Shown here: one piece after another, positions 54,586 to 63,780 of the stretch
Layout of the letters: each line of letters starts with the position of its first letter
How positions within the stretch are numbered: the first letter of the stretch is position 1
Source of the DNA: Thalassotalea sp. ND16A
GTDB taxonomy: Bacteria; Pseudomonadota; Gammaproteobacteria; Enterobacterales; Alteromonadaceae
Reading direction: 5' to 3'
Assembly (NCBI RefSeq): GCF_000764205.1
Contig: NZ_JQDZ01000123.1
Span: 62,001-126,000, forward strand
Length of the DNA stretch: 64,000 nt
Made by a program: the position numbers and the translations under genes
The notes under the pieces: generated by a model
Database searches by the model: none
The model's input: the letters and a program-made list of their open reading frames with translations, nothing else
Told to the model about the DNA's origin: nothing

Positions 54586-55848
54586 ATGAATATTAAAGAG
54601 CAATTTGATATTGCCAATTTAGCAAAAAAAGCGCAAGTAGCGGCATTGCAAACGGCACAGCTTGATACGAAAACAAAAAACCGCCTGTTAACGGCAATGG
54701 CAGATAATATAGTTGCGAAGGCGCAACATATTATCAGTGAAAATAGCAAAGATATTAGCCAGGGCGAAAGCAAAGGCCTGTCGAGCGCCATGCTGGACCG
54801 ATTGTTGTTAACGCCAGAACGCATCCAGGGCATTAGTGATGCCATAATCGATATTGTGAACTTGCCAGACCCGGTAGGCTGTAAATCGGCGATGCGAAAA
54901 CGCCCTAACGGCATTGAAGTTGGCAAAATGCGCATTCCATTAGGGGTTATCGCGATGATTTACGAAGCGCGCCCCAATGTCACGGCGGAAGCTGCCGCGC
55001 TTTGTATTAAGTCGGGCAACGGTGTGATTTTACGCGGCGGCAGCGAAGCGCTGCACAGTAATTTGGCGATTGCCGATATTCTACATGGCACCTTAACAGA
55101 ATTTTCCATCGCCGCTGAAGCGGTATCTGTGGTGCCGGATCCGGATCGCCAGGTCATCGAAAAAATGCTAACCCTGAATCAATACATAGATTTAGTGATC
55201 CCACGTGGCGGCGAAGGCTTGATTCGTTATGTCAGTGATAATTCGCGAATTCCAGTGATCCAACATTTTAAAGGGGTTTGTCATCTGTATGTCGATAAAG
55301 CCGCGGATATCAATAAAGCGGTTGGCATTTTAGTCAATGGTAAAACCCAGCGTCCAAGTGCTTGTAATTCATTGGAAACCGTGTTGGTGCACCAGAATAT
55401 CAGTACTGAATTTTTATCAAAGGCGGCGACAGCACTGGCCGAATTTAAGGTGAAAATACACGCTTGTGAGCAAACCATAGAGTATTTCAGTGACGCCACA
55501 GTGGCAACAAGCGCGGATTACGATGCTGAGTATTTGGCCCAGGAGATTGCCGTTAAGCAAGTGACTGGCTTTGAACAAGCCATTGCCCATATTCAGCAAT
55601 ACAGTTCCGATCATACCGAAGTGATTGTTACCCAGGACTATTCCCGTGCCAATGAATTTGTGCGCCGCATTAATTCTTCTGTGGTTATGGTTAACGCCTC
55701 ATCGCGATTTTCCGATGGTGGTGAATTGGGCCTGGGCTCAGAGATTGGCATCTCCACCAGTAAGTTACACGCCTACGGCCCAATGGGCCTGGAAGCACTA
55801 ACGACAGAGAAATTCATCGTATTTGGTGAAGGCCAAGTTCGTTCATAG
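54586..55848 (+). CDS. proA: Gamma-glutamyl phosphate reductase
   Basis: A 420-residue NADPH-dependent reductase that converts gamma-glutamyl phosphate to glutamate semialdehyde, the second step of proline synthesis. Aldehyde-dehydrogenase-fold signatures are clear: IPLGVIAMIYEARPNVTAEAAALC, LRGGSEALHSN, VIPRGGEGLIRYV, and the catalytic Cys in TQRPSACNSLET. The C terminus has SSRFSDGGELGLGSEIGISTSK, diagnostic for ProA. Length matches E. coli (417). Confidence 0.97.
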   Translation: MNIKEQFDIANLAKKAQVAALQTAQLDTKTKNRLLTAMADNIVAKAQHIISENSKDISQGESKGLSSAMLDRLLLTPERIQGISDAIIDIVNLPDPVGCKSAMRKRPNGIEVGKMRIPLGVIAMIYEARPNVTAEAAALCIKSGNGVILRGGSEALHSNLAIADILHGTLTEFSIAAEAVSVVPDPDRQVIEKMLTLNQYIDLVIPRGGEGLIRYVSDNSRIPVIQHFKGVCHLYVDKAADINKAVGILVNGKTQRPSACNSLETVLVHQNISTEFLSKAATALAEFKVKIHACEQTIEYFSDATVATSADYDAEYLAQEIAVKQVTGFEQAIAHIQQYSSDHTEVIVTQDYSRANEFVRRINSSVVMVNASSRFSDGGELGLGSEIGISTSKLHAYGPMGLEALTTEKFIVFGEGQVRS

Positions 55849-55860
55849 GCAAAGTAATTA

Positions 55861-56102
55861 AAGCTCGATAGGCGTCAGGAGGTTCCGTTCTGCAACGGAA
55901 TGACGGTGTTAAATTTCGTATATGATTTTGGCCTGCAAGAAACTAGAAAAACGACACCGTCATGCCGGAGGAGCCCTAGCGACATCCGGTACCTCCTCCA
56001 GTAATAGTGTGCATATAAAAATTTTATTTTATTTCTTTTTAAAGTCTCTGCATGCGAGGGGAGGTCCCGTATCTCGCTTTGGCTCGCACGGAATGACGGT
56101 GT
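55861..56102. repeat. Cluster of GGAATGACGGTGT-type intergenic repeats
   Basis: The 14-mer CGGAATGACGGTGT occurs at 55896-55909 and 56089-56102, with an inverted relative (ACACCGTCATGCCGG) at 55954-55968. A GGAGGAG / CCTCCTCC inverted repeat (from about 55967 to 56000) lies between them. These look like dispersed, REP-like or small mobile repeats in the 325-bp proA-asparaginase gap, where I see no convincing gene. Confidence 0.65.
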
Positions 56103-56173
56103 ATGCTTGCTAATAATAGCTGAGTATTGATGAGCTTAGTTAACTTACACCGCGTTATCCCCGAAGAGATCGT

Positions 56174-57250
56174 TTACTTCGCCGACATCTCATGACAAAC
56201 CGCAGAACCCAGTAATTTCACCAATTGCTGTTTTCTGTCATCACTGCCTAATACCCACATTAATTTCGTACTCGCCGCCTCAGGTGTCATATCACGACCA
56301 TCGATAATAAATGGAGAACGCAGATTTTTACCGGCTGCATAGCGGTGAATATCTAAACTGCCGTTGTAAACATCGGTAACGATCACCGCACATTTAAAGC
56401 GATCGTTGGTTTCATTTTTCGCCTGCTCTACCACTTGCGCTAAATTAAAATCATCCGGTGCTGTGCCGCTACCAAAGACCCGTAATACCAGACCTTCAAT
56501 ATCACTACCTTTGATGATTTTCAGTAATAATTCACCAGTAAAACCAGGGTTTAGGTTCATGCTTAATACCTTGTCACTATAACCCAAAGAAGAATTGTTT
56601 AGTGGTGGATAGGCATTTGGCAAGGCACGTAATTGCTCTTTAAATATGGTGGGTACCGGAAACAGTTCACCTAATATTTGCGCATTAGGGGTAGAGAAAC
56701 CAACAGCAGAGCGGGTACTTGATTTGCGTGAGCGGTTGCCGCGCAATAATTGCCCGGCAAAACATATCATCACTTCACTCAAAGCAGGCAACGATTTGCC
56801 CGATTGATCGGCAACATACAAGGCCAAACGCAGGTTTTGCAAGCCGTCACTACCGGGTTTGCTTAATGGTACCTGTGCACCAGTCACCACAACGGGCTTG
56901 GTATTTTGCGCCAAACAAAACGATAACGCTGAAGCGGTGTAAGACATAGTATCGGTACCATGGAGGACAACAAAGCCATCATAATCATCATTATGAGATA
57001 TGATCATACTGGCCATGGCATCCCAGTGTTTGGGGCCAATTTCGCTGGAATCACTGGTGCCTATCACCGCACCATCGGCACCGGTGAGCGGTTTGACTTC
57101 AATGGTAGAGCATAAATCAGTGGTCAGGTTTTTGATTAATTCAATCAGCACTTCGCCTTTACCCGCTTGTAACTCGCCACTGGCTTTTGCTGCCATGGTA
57201 ATAGTACCGCCGGTGTTGATCACTAAGATTTTGTTATTTGGCTTGTTCAT
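56174..57250 (-). CDS. Asparaginase
   Basis: A 358-residue L-asparaginase-family enzyme hydrolysing asparagine to aspartate and ammonia. The two catalytic Thr motifs are present: INTGGTITM at the N terminus and VVLHGTDTMSYTA. The DGLQNLRLAL and GSGTAPDDF segments also fit. There is no signal peptide, so it should be cytoplasmic (type I-like), though the sequence does not settle type I versus II. It stands alone on the minus strand. Confidence 0.92.
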   Translation of the reverse strand: MNKPNNKILVINTGGTITMAAKASGELQAGKGEVLIELIKNLTTDLCSTIEVKPLTGADGAVIGTSDSSEIGPKHWDAMASMIISHNDDYDGFVVLHGTDTMSYTASALSFCLAQNTKPVVVTGAQVPLSKPGSDGLQNLRLALYVADQSGKSLPALSEVMICFAGQLLRGNRSRKSSTRSAVGFSTPNAQILGELFPVPTIFKEQLRALPNAYPPLNNSSLGYSDKVLSMNLNPGFTGELLLKIIKGSDIEGLVLRVFGSGTAPDDFNLAQVVEQAKNETNDRFKCAVIVTDVYNGSLDIHRYAAGKNLRSPFIIDGRDMTPEAASTKLMWVLGSDDRKQQLVKLLGSAVCHEMSAK

Positions 57251-57475
57251 TACTCGATTCTTCAGCTATTTCGAAATTGCGCTAATTCTAGGTGAATTTT
57301 ACGTTTAGCTAAAGCTTTGCAAGGTTTAATTTGCAATTTAATTAATGCCAAAATTGTTGAAAATGGAAAGAAAAATGTAAACAGGATATGGTGGGGCGGG
57401 AAAACTGTCTGCGGCACAACATATGTACCGCAGAACAAGAAGTTTCTAATCTAGCAAGAGCATTATCAGTAAGAG

Positions 57476-58960
57476 TTACTGATTCGCTTCAACGATGCGT
57501 TTCATGTCAGTCATGTAGCCGCGAAGCTCTTTACCAACAACTTCTACACCATGGCTGCGAATGGCTTCATTCACTTCAATTAAACGTACATTGTCTACGC
57601 CATTTGAGCTTGCTGATAAGCCTTCACCCAACTGCTCTAACGTTAATTTACTGGCGTAATCGGCAAGTAACGGTTGCGCGGCATGAGTAAATAAGTAGTT
57701 ACCGTATTCGGCAGTATCAGAAATTACTACGTTCATCTCGTATAATTTGTTACGGGCAATACAGTTAGCAATAAGTGGCGTTTCGTGCAATGACTCATAG
57801 TAGGCTGATTCATCGATGATACCGGCAGCAACCATAGCTTCAAACGCTAATTCAACCCCTGCTTTTACCATAGCAACGACGAAGATACCTTTATCGTAAT
57901 ATTCCTGTTCAGTGATTTCCGTGTCACAATCTGGTGCTTGTTCGAACGAAGTTTCAGCCGTTTCTTCACGCCATTTTAACAGGTTAGCGTCGTCATTGGC
58001 CCAATCTTCCATCATCGTCTTGGAGAAATGACCATCGATGATATCATCCATGTGCTTTTCAAATAATGGGCGCAAGATAACTTTTAATTCTTCTGACATA
58101 TCAAAGGCTTTGATTTTCGCCGGGTTTGATAAACGGTCCATCATGTTGGTGATGCCGCCGTGTTTTAACCCTTCGGTGGTAGTTTCAATGCCGTATTGCA
58201 ATAATTTACGTGCGTAAGCTGCGTCCATACCTTGGGCAACCAATTGCTTGTGGCCTAATACTGCGGCGGTTTGCAACATCCCACATAAAATGGTTTGCTC
58301 GCCCATTAAATCCGATTTAACTTCGGCAATGAATGAAGACTGAAGTACACCGGCACGGTCACCACCAGTTGCTGAGGCGTAAGCTTTGGCGATGGCTAAA
58401 CCATTACCTTGTGGATCATTTTCCGGGTGAACGGCGATCAGTGTTGGTACACCAAAACCACGTTTGTATTCTTCACGTACTTCGGTACCTGGACACTTAG
58501 GCGCAACCATAACAACGGTGATGTCAGAACGAATTTGCATGCCTTCTTCAACAATGTTGAAACCATGAGAATAGGCTAACGTTGAGCCTTGCTTCATGTG
58601 TGGCATTACGGCAGTAACCGCTGATGTGTGTTGTTTATCTGGCGTTAAGTTTAATACTAAGTCCGCTTGTGGAATTAATTCTTCGTAGGTACCAACAGTA
58701 AAACCGTTTTCAGTAGCCCACTGCCAAGATTGACGTTTCGATGTGATTGCTGCTTCACGCAACGCATAAGAAATGTTTAAACCTGAATCACGCATGTTTA
58801 AACCTTGGTTTAACCCTTGTGCGCCACAACCGACAATGACAATATTCCAGTCTTTAATGAAATTACAGCCATCATTAAATTCTTCGCGTTTCATAAAGCG
58901 ACATTTACCTAATTGTGATAATTGATCGCGTAAGCTTAAAGTGTTGAAATAATTCGCCAT
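57476..58960 (-). CDS. ilvC: Ketol-acid reductoisomerase, class II
   Basis: A 494-residue NADPH- and Mg-dependent enzyme of valine/isoleucine synthesis, the long E. coli-type form (491). It has the cofactor motif [18 protein letters not shown], the active-site [20 protein letters not shown] and repeated C-terminal knot domains. I chose the ATG at 58960 ([10 protein letters not shown]), which has GGAGAA just upstream; upstream in-frame codons to 59011 lack such a site. It diverges from ilvY, its usual activator. Confidence 0.97.
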   Translation of the reverse strand: MANYFNTLSLRDQLSQLGKCRFMKREEFNDGCNFIKDWNIVIVGCGAQGLNQGLNMRDSGLNISYALREAAITSKRQSWQWATENGFTVGTYEELIPQADLVLNLTPDKQHTSAVTAVMPHMKQGSTLAYSHGFNIVEEGMQIRSDITVVMVAPKCPGTEVREEYKRGFGVPTLIAVHPENDPQGNGLAIAKAYASATGGDRAGVLQSSFIAEVKSDLMGEQTILCGMLQTAAVLGHKQLVAQGMDAAYARKLLQYGIETTTEGLKHGGITNMMDRLSNPAKIKAFDMSEELKVILRPLFEKHMDDIIDGHFSKTMMEDWANDDANLLKWREETAETSFEQAPDCDTEITEQEYYDKGIFVVAMVKAGVELAFEAMVAAGIIDESAYYESLHETPLIANCIARNKLYEMNVVISDTAEYGNYLFTHAAQPLLADYASKLTLEQLGEGLSASSNGVDNVRLIEVNEAIRSHGVEVVGKELRGYMTDMKRIVEANQ

Positions 58961-59049
58961 GTTGTTCTCCAGAAATATAACGCTACTCGTGATTTGGTAG
59001 CCAATGAACACAGCTTAGCGCAAACTTAACGTTGCTTAAAATGATATAT

Positions 59050-59077
59050 TTGCATCACTACATTTCAAATTGTGCAA
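59050..59077. promoter_or_regulatory. Candidate IlvY operator in the ilvC-ilvY intergenic region
   Basis: TTGCA (59050-59054) and TGCAA (59073-59077) form an interrupted inverted repeat in the 150-bp divergent region. LysR-type activators bind such sites; IlvY with acetolactate/acetohydroxybutyrate activates ilvC in E. coli. Confidence 0.45.
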
Positions 59078-59110
59078 TAATGTAAGTGTTGGCGATTAAG
59101 GAAATGAGTT

Positions 59111-59995
59111 TTGGATATAAAATCACTGCAAGTATTTTGTCATTTAGCCGGTAGTTTGCATTTTGGCCAAACTGCGCATGCCCATCATGTCAGTCCGTCT
59201 ACGCTGTCACGAATGATCCAACGCATTGAAGATGAAGTGGGTTGTCAGTTATTGCAGCGTGATAATCGCACTGTAGAGTTAACCGTTGCCGGCAGAAAAT
59301 TTGAACAATATGCCAATCAACAATTATTGCAATGGCAACAATTTCAAGGTGAATTACAGGCAGAGCAACCACAACTTACCGGCAAACTCAGTCTTTATTG
59401 TTCAGTAACGGCGGCCTATTCCCATTTACCCCAGCTGCTTGATGGTTTTCGCCGGCTTTATCCGCACATCGAGATCATGCTCGATACTGGTAATGCCGCC
59501 AATGCGGTGGAGAAAGTGATCGACAAGCAAGTGGATTTTGCCATTGCCGCTTATCCGGAATCGCTACCGAAAAGCTGTTACTTTTATTCGCTGGCACAAA
59601 TTCCATTATCGATTATTGCCCCTACCATCGATTGCCAGGTGAGCCAAAAACTAGCACAGCGGCAAGTGAACTGGCAACAAATGCCGATCATCTTGCCCGA
59701 TCATGGCGCGGCAAGAAAACGCTTTGAACATTGGTATCGACAAAAGGGCCAGGGCAAACCCAATATTTATGCCACCGTGTCTGGCCATGAGGCGCTGGTT
59801 TCTATGGTCGCACTTGGCTGTGGTGTCGGCATTGCGCCAGAAGTGGTGTTAGAAAACAGTCCGGTAAAAGACCGGGTGCGGCGTATTAGCTCCGCTGCGG
59901 CGATAAAACCGTTTGAATTGGGCATCTGCTGCTTAAAAAAACGTATGGACGAACCGGTGATCAAGGCGTTTTTGGCTACTATTCTTGAGCATTAG
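59111..59995 (+). CDS. ilvY: LysR-family regulator IlvY
   Basis: A 294-residue LysR-type activator of ilvC. The start is TTG at 59111 (ribosome site AAGGAAATGAG), giving the conserved MDIKSLQVFCHLAGSLHFG N terminus; no in-frame ATG lies near. The helix-turn-helix is at about residues 18-40 (HHVSPSTLSRMIQRIE) and the effector domain has VSGHEALVSMVALGCGVGIAPEVVLENSPV, strongly like E. coli IlvY. A 94-bp part of its 3' end (59861-59954) recurs at 62262 at 87% identity, marking the boundary of an accessory block. Confidence 0.95.
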   Translation: MDIKSLQVFCHLAGSLHFGQTAHAHHVSPSTLSRMIQRIEDEVGCQLLQRDNRTVELTVAGRKFEQYANQQLLQWQQFQGELQAEQPQLTGKLSLYCSVTAAYSHLPQLLDGFRRLYPHIEIMLDTGNAANAVEKVIDKQVDFAIAAYPESLPKSCYFYSLAQIPLSIIAPTIDCQVSQKLAQRQVNWQQMPIILPDHGAARKRFEHWYRQKGQGKPNIYATVSGHEALVSMVALGCGVGIAPEVVLENSPVKDRVRRISSAAAIKPFELGICCLKKRMDEPVIKAFLATILEH

Positions 59996-60226
59996 AAACT
60001 ACTAACAACATTGCTGTCATTGCCGTCTAATCTCTAGCTAGGAAACAAATAAAACTATACATTTACAAGTCAAAAGCTAGATTGAATACATAAGATAAAT
60101 CAGTGTTATATGGTCAAAAGGCTATACCTAAATGACTGTGGATAAGTTTGCAGTTTTGTCTTGCGATCTCAAAAAAGCTATGTTTTATTAGTAATTAAGC
60201 TCGCAATTTTGTACGGATGTAGAATA

Positions 60227-61093
60227 GTGTCAGAAGAAAAAGAAAAACCAACAATCCCAGAAGTTGACTTCAAAACATTCCTTGAAGAAACCCCACCAAA
60301 TCACACGGTTAAGTGTATTGATTTTGATATTCAGAGGCCAAAACACACTGTATCTAGTGTTAATGAAAATATAGAGCCCTTGCTGTATTGCCCTCATGAG
60401 AAGTGTAAAGGTAATCGTTTATTTTTTACTAGAACCCAATATGGCACTCATTTAAGCGACAAAGAGTTAAATATGAATTTTATTAAATACACTTGCCGTA
60501 ATTGTGGTGTAACTGAAAAGGTCTTTGCATATTTACATGAATTTGATGGTGGTTATAACAGTATTGTAGCTAAAGTTGGTGAAATACCTAAGTTTGGTAA
60601 GCGTGTGCCAGAGAAAGTTAACAAGCTAATCAAAAGCGAACGAGATCTATTCTTCAAAGGTATGGCAAATGAAAACCAAGGCATGGGTATCGGTGCATTT
60701 AGCTATTACCGCAGGGTACTTGACTCACAAAAGGACCGTATCTTCGATAAGATAATACAAGCGGTTGAAGTATTGCCAGTAGATAAAGAAATTATCGAAG
60801 AACTAAAAGCTGCCAAGGCTGAAACACAGTTCACTAAAGCCGTTGATAAAATTAAAGCTGCATTGCCGCAGGGATTATTAATCAGTGGTCATAATCCATT
60901 AAAACTTTTATACAGTGCCGTTAGTGAAGGTCTGCACAATCATACTGATGAAGAATGTCTGCAATACGCACAAAGTATAAGGCTGGTGTTGTTCGAATTT
61001 GCCGAGCGTCTTGATTCAGTGTTAAAAGCAAACCGTGATTTAAGCGGTGCTGTCAAAATGCTTGCAGGTTTAAAACCTAAGGCAAAAGCTTAA
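60227..61093 (+). CDS. Zinc-ribbon protein of unknown function (DUF4145-like C-terminal part)
   Basis: A 288-residue protein if it starts at the GTG at 60227; an in-frame TTG at 60161 would add a hydrophobic-looking but unsupported extension. The middle has a zinc-ribbon pattern, CPHEKC then CRNC about 50 residues later. The C-terminal part is helical (MGIGAFSYYRRVLDSQ; LYSAVSEGLHNHTDEECLQYAQSIR) and resembles DUF4145-like domains, often seen in accessory and defence loci. Composition is AT-richer than the flanking ilv genes. It has its own terminator. No function can be assigned; location in an acquired block suggests cargo. Confidence 0.75.
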   Translation: MSEEKEKPTIPEVDFKTFLEETPPNHTVKCIDFDIQRPKHTVSSVNENIEPLLYCPHEKCKGNRLFFTRTQYGTHLSDKELNMNFIKYTCRNCGVTEKVFAYLHEFDGGYNSIVAKVGEIPKFGKRVPEKVNKLIKSERDLFFKGMANENQGMGIGAFSYYRRVLDSQKDRIFDKIIQAVEVLPVDKEIIEELKAAKAETQFTKAVDKIKAALPQGLLISGHNPLKLLYSAVSEGLHNHTDEECLQYAQSIRLVLFEFAERLDSVLKANRDLSGAVKMLAGLKPKAKA

Positions 61094-61104
61094 TATATGG
61101 TTTC

Positions 61105-61137
61105 AAGGGGGATCTAATAAACCAATTCCCCCTTTTA
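61105..61137 (+). terminator. Rho-independent terminator
   Basis: The stem AAGGGGGAT / ATTCCCCCTT with an AT-rich loop and a TTTT tail lies directly after the zinc-ribbon gene. Confidence 0.85.
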
Positions 61138-61204
61138 GCAACAAACATGTGTAATATAAGCCACACACCCCGAAACAGGTTTGAAAACCTTTTATACATA
61201 TTTA

Positions 61205-61513
61205 TTAATCCGTGGCATTTATCGCTTTCGTTGTAGAACTGGCCTTTAGTGCGGTAAATGAAACCCAGATTACTGCAACACAGCCTAGGCTAATTACTTC
61301 CTTGAAGTTTTCAACATCTCCCAAATTTAGGTCTTGGAATAGAATGTTGATTAGTAACAGACCAGAATTAAAAATGGCACCTACCGAAAGGATGATCGCA
61401 ATGATTGTTTCAAGTTTAGGTGTCATTTTGTCGTTGAATTTACAATACGCAATAAGGACGAGGAGGTAAACAATCGCTGCCACAATTGCCCATTGAGGAG
61501 GAAACTGCATCAT
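61205..61513 (-). CDS. Small membrane protein, function unknown
   Basis: A 102-residue protein with three predicted membrane segments (about residues 8-24, 35-57 and 74-92) and no recognised motif. A strong ribosome site (GGAGGAGAAG) precedes the ATG, which overlaps the stop of the upstream frameshifted gene (TAATG), so the two are translationally linked on the minus strand. It may partner the coiled-coil membrane protein encoded upstream. Confidence 0.7.
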   Translation of the reverse strand: MMQFPPQWAIVAAIVYLLVLIAYCKFNDKMTPKLETIIAIILSVGAIFNSGLLLINILFQDLNLGDVENFKEVISLGCVAVIWVSFTALKASSTTKAINATD

Positions 61514-62113
61514 TACTTCTCCTCCTTGGTGTCTAGATAGTCAGCTAAATTATTTCTTTTCTCTTTCAAATCAGAAAAATCAGATATAACTACTTTCTCG
61601 AGTTTAAGTAGTTTGTCCGGAACAGTATTTACATTTGCAAGGTTACTTTTAATATCATTAACTAGTTCTAGCCCGTTTTTTTCATGGCCAGCCAGCTCAT
61701 TTCTTGGTTTGTAAAATTTGAAATAGTAAGCACCACAAACGCTTGTAAATAGAGCCATTCCTATTGTCCAGTAGTGAAATGGTAAAGTGGGAAACAGTGT
61801 GGCAACCAAGCTACCCAGACCAATTAACATCCCAAGAAAGGAAAAGGACTTTTGTTGTATTTTGTCTTTTGCATCTGAAATGTAATCTAGTTGCTCACTT
61901 AGTGTTTCAAGTTGCTCCGCGCATTGTTGTCTGAGCTCCTCATTCGATTCAGCAATTCTTTTTTTTGAACTTTTCGACAGCTAATTCTAACTGTAAACTG
62001 TGCCTATCAAACTCCTCAATGGTTTGTTCTTCTTTGGGTTTGTCAAAGTATGCGATGAGTGTATATATCTCATTAGCTGAGGATTCAATTTCTTCTACTG
62101 AAATGCCTGTCAT
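61513..62113 (-). pseudogene. Coiled-coil membrane protein gene with frameshift in an A8 run
   Basis: From the ATG at 62113 the frame codes for a charged helical N terminus (EEIESSANEIYTLIAYFDKP) but stops after 54 codons, just past a run of eight A (minus strand; T8 at 61959-61966). Reading seven A instead restores a 199-residue protein: coiled coil (about 45-95), two membrane helices (LGMLIGLGSLVATLFP; WTIGMALFTSVCGAYYF) and a helical tail. The downstream part alone (61830-61513) could be translated from an internal ATG. The frameshift may be real, a sequencing error in the homopolymer, or bypassed by slippage. No family was recognised. Confidence 0.7.
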
Positions 62114-62261
62114 TTTTGTATCTGTCTAATTGAGTAATTACTAGCCATTAAAGCAAAATGTTTATGTTAAAACAATTCTAACCCGCTGTTTTCATTAATT
62201 AACGGTCTAAAAGGTATGAATATATGATTACTTTGGTTAGCTAGACCTACTATGTGGAACC

Positions 62262-62355
62262 CCAGTAAAAGGCCGAGTGCGGCGGATCAGCTCAGCGGCG
62301 GCGATAAAACCATTTGAATTGGGCATCTGTTACTTGAAGAAACGTATGGACGAAC
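62262..62355 (+). pseudogene. Diverged duplicate of the ilvY 3' end
   Basis: These 94 bp align without gaps to 59861-59954 of ilvY at 82 of 94 positions. Read in the ilvY frame, only two residues change (Asp to Gly, Cys to Tyr); the other ten differences are silent. That pattern means the copy evolved as a working ilvY in another genome before being cut off here. It lies in the 540-bp noncoding gap 62114-62653, which also holds a terminator and AT-rich DNA with no gene. Confidence 0.88.
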
Positions 62356-62370
62356 GGCAAGTAAATAGGC

Positions 62371-62415
62371 CACCCACTGTAACCTTAGCTTACTTGGTTT
62401 CAGTGGGTGTTTTCA
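62371..62415 (+). terminator. Terminator downstream of the ilvY fragment
   Basis: CACCCACTGTAACC pairs with GGTTTCAGTGGGTG, followed by TTTTC. It directly follows the ilvY fragment and may be the terminator that came with it. Confidence 0.8.
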
Positions 62416-62653
62416 TTTGCCCATATTTTTCAAAATAAATGATATTTTTCGGAATAATTGAGAACGGTTGTAAGTGAGGCGAAATCGGGTCTCATTTTGA
62501 CGGCGAAAGCTCACTTACTTGTAAATTGGTTTTAATTACTTTTAGCCAGGTGTTGTAGTTGGCCTTTAGGTTAATCAGATATTTAGGATTGCTCGAACAA
62601 AACTGGATGATGAAAACCGTTAAGCATTGACTTATATTCGAATCGGTATTGTG

Positions 62654-63568
62654 TTATCTGGACGAATACACTTTGGCAATGAGTTCATTGTTTTTCATTA
62701 AATCAACGATAATAGTATCTTGTTTTAATATGCTGTTTAACTCTCTTTTAAATACGCTCAATGCTTTTTCATTATCATTAGGGTTTTGCAAGTGGTTCAA
62801 GTAATCTTGTGATAGTACTAAGTTTAAATTTGCAATATAGCCAGAGCGTTCAGCAAGTTTTACGGCATCTTTAGATAACCACTTTAGTACTTTTATTAGC
62901 AACTCTTTTTGGCTGTGTAACTCATTGATTGCATTCGGCACTGATGCTGGTCTGCCTATATTCCACACGGGTTCATGGTGAAATGCTTTATTTCTAAATG
63001 TTTGTATCGCTTGGATGTGGGTGTGGATATTAACTCTACCCCTATGTCCTCTTGGTAGATTAGGAAATACAGGGCGAATTAATGCGGGCCATAACGCTTG
63101 AGGGTTACGATTAACCTCAAAAGGCACTCTAAATAAATTTGTCCAGAATCCAAAGGTCATTTTAGCTACTATTCTATCAGCAGATATTGTTACGTGCTTT
63201 GCAAGATTTAATTCTTGTCTGATTTGATTGCGAGCAGAATTTAGAGCACTTCCATGATATCTGACATTTCCTTGCTGTACAAAAGTAAGACTGGATATCG
63301 ATTTAGTTGCTAAGTTATCAAACCAATACCTACCTAGACTGCTTGTAGCGTGGTTATGAATAGCGTTTCTAAGTGCGACTTCTACTAACTGAATAATTGG
63401 AAAAAAGGCAGAAACAATATCTTTATTCCATAAATAGCAACCAAATAATTCAACATTACTTTTAGAGTTGAAGAAACTTTTATACTTGGCAAGCCTTGGA
63501 CCTGATATAAAAGGCTCAATTACTAAATGGTTCAATGCTCTCAACTTGACAACCTCTCTTGGTTTCAT
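62654..63568 (-). CDS. Abi-like (HEPN) protein
   Basis: A 304-residue protein of the Abi family linked to abortive phage infection. The N-terminal half has the conserved YKSFFNSKSNVELFGCYLWN and LVEVALRNAIHNH blocks, and MTFGFWTNLF is the typical central motif. The C-terminal region has RNKAFHHEP, an Rx4H motif of HEPN ribonucleases. It may cleave RNA on phage infection. It stands alone on the minus strand in the accessory block between ilvY and comM. The family call is confident; the phage-defence role is inference. Confidence 0.82.
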   Translation of the reverse strand: MKPREVVKLRALNHLVIEPFISGPRLAKYKSFFNSKSNVELFGCYLWNKDIVSAFFPIIQLVEVALRNAIHNHATSSLGRYWFDNLATKSISSLTFVQQGNVRYHGSALNSARNQIRQELNLAKHVTISADRIVAKMTFGFWTNLFRVPFEVNRNPQALWPALIRPVFPNLPRGHRGRVNIHTHIQAIQTFRNKAFHHEPVWNIGRPASVPNAINELHSQKELLIKVLKWLSKDAVKLAERSGYIANLNLVLSQDYLNHLQNPNDNEKALSVFKRELNSILKQDTIIVDLMKNNELIAKVYSSR

Positions 63569-63652
63569 GTAGATTTAGGCTATAGTCAGTAAGGATTCCT
63601 CTCCCGCCGATATAATCGAGTGGTGATGCCCTTACAATATGACGCCAGATAT

Positions 63653-63686
63653 AAACCCTCGGTGCGAAAGTGTCGAGGGTTTTTCT
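63653..63686 (+). terminator. Rho-independent terminator, plus strand
   Basis: AAACCCTCG / CGAGGGTTT stem with GTGCGAAAGTGT loop region and a strong T-rich tail. No plus-strand gene precedes it closely; a TATAAT box at 63611-63616 raises the possibility of a short RNA. Confidence 0.8.
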
Positions 63687-63780
63687 TTTTTTGGTTTATG
63701 GAAAATCTTCAAATTTAACAAAGAAAGCGCCTATTAAGGCAAGTACAGTCTCTAGCCATTGCCAGCAATTATAAATACCA

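Noticed and set aside
61959-61975. Programmed -1 frameshift site of dnaX type (A AAA AAG) in the coiled-coil membrane gene.
   Set aside because: The downstream frame needed is +1/-2, so a -1 shift would not restore the protein.
63591-63610. A tRNA-like 3' end (GGATTCCTCTCCCGCC) near the accessory block, which could mark an integration site.
   Set aside because: No matching acceptor 5' strand, anticodon arm or D arm is present upstream, and no CCA end; not enough for a tRNA or attachment site.
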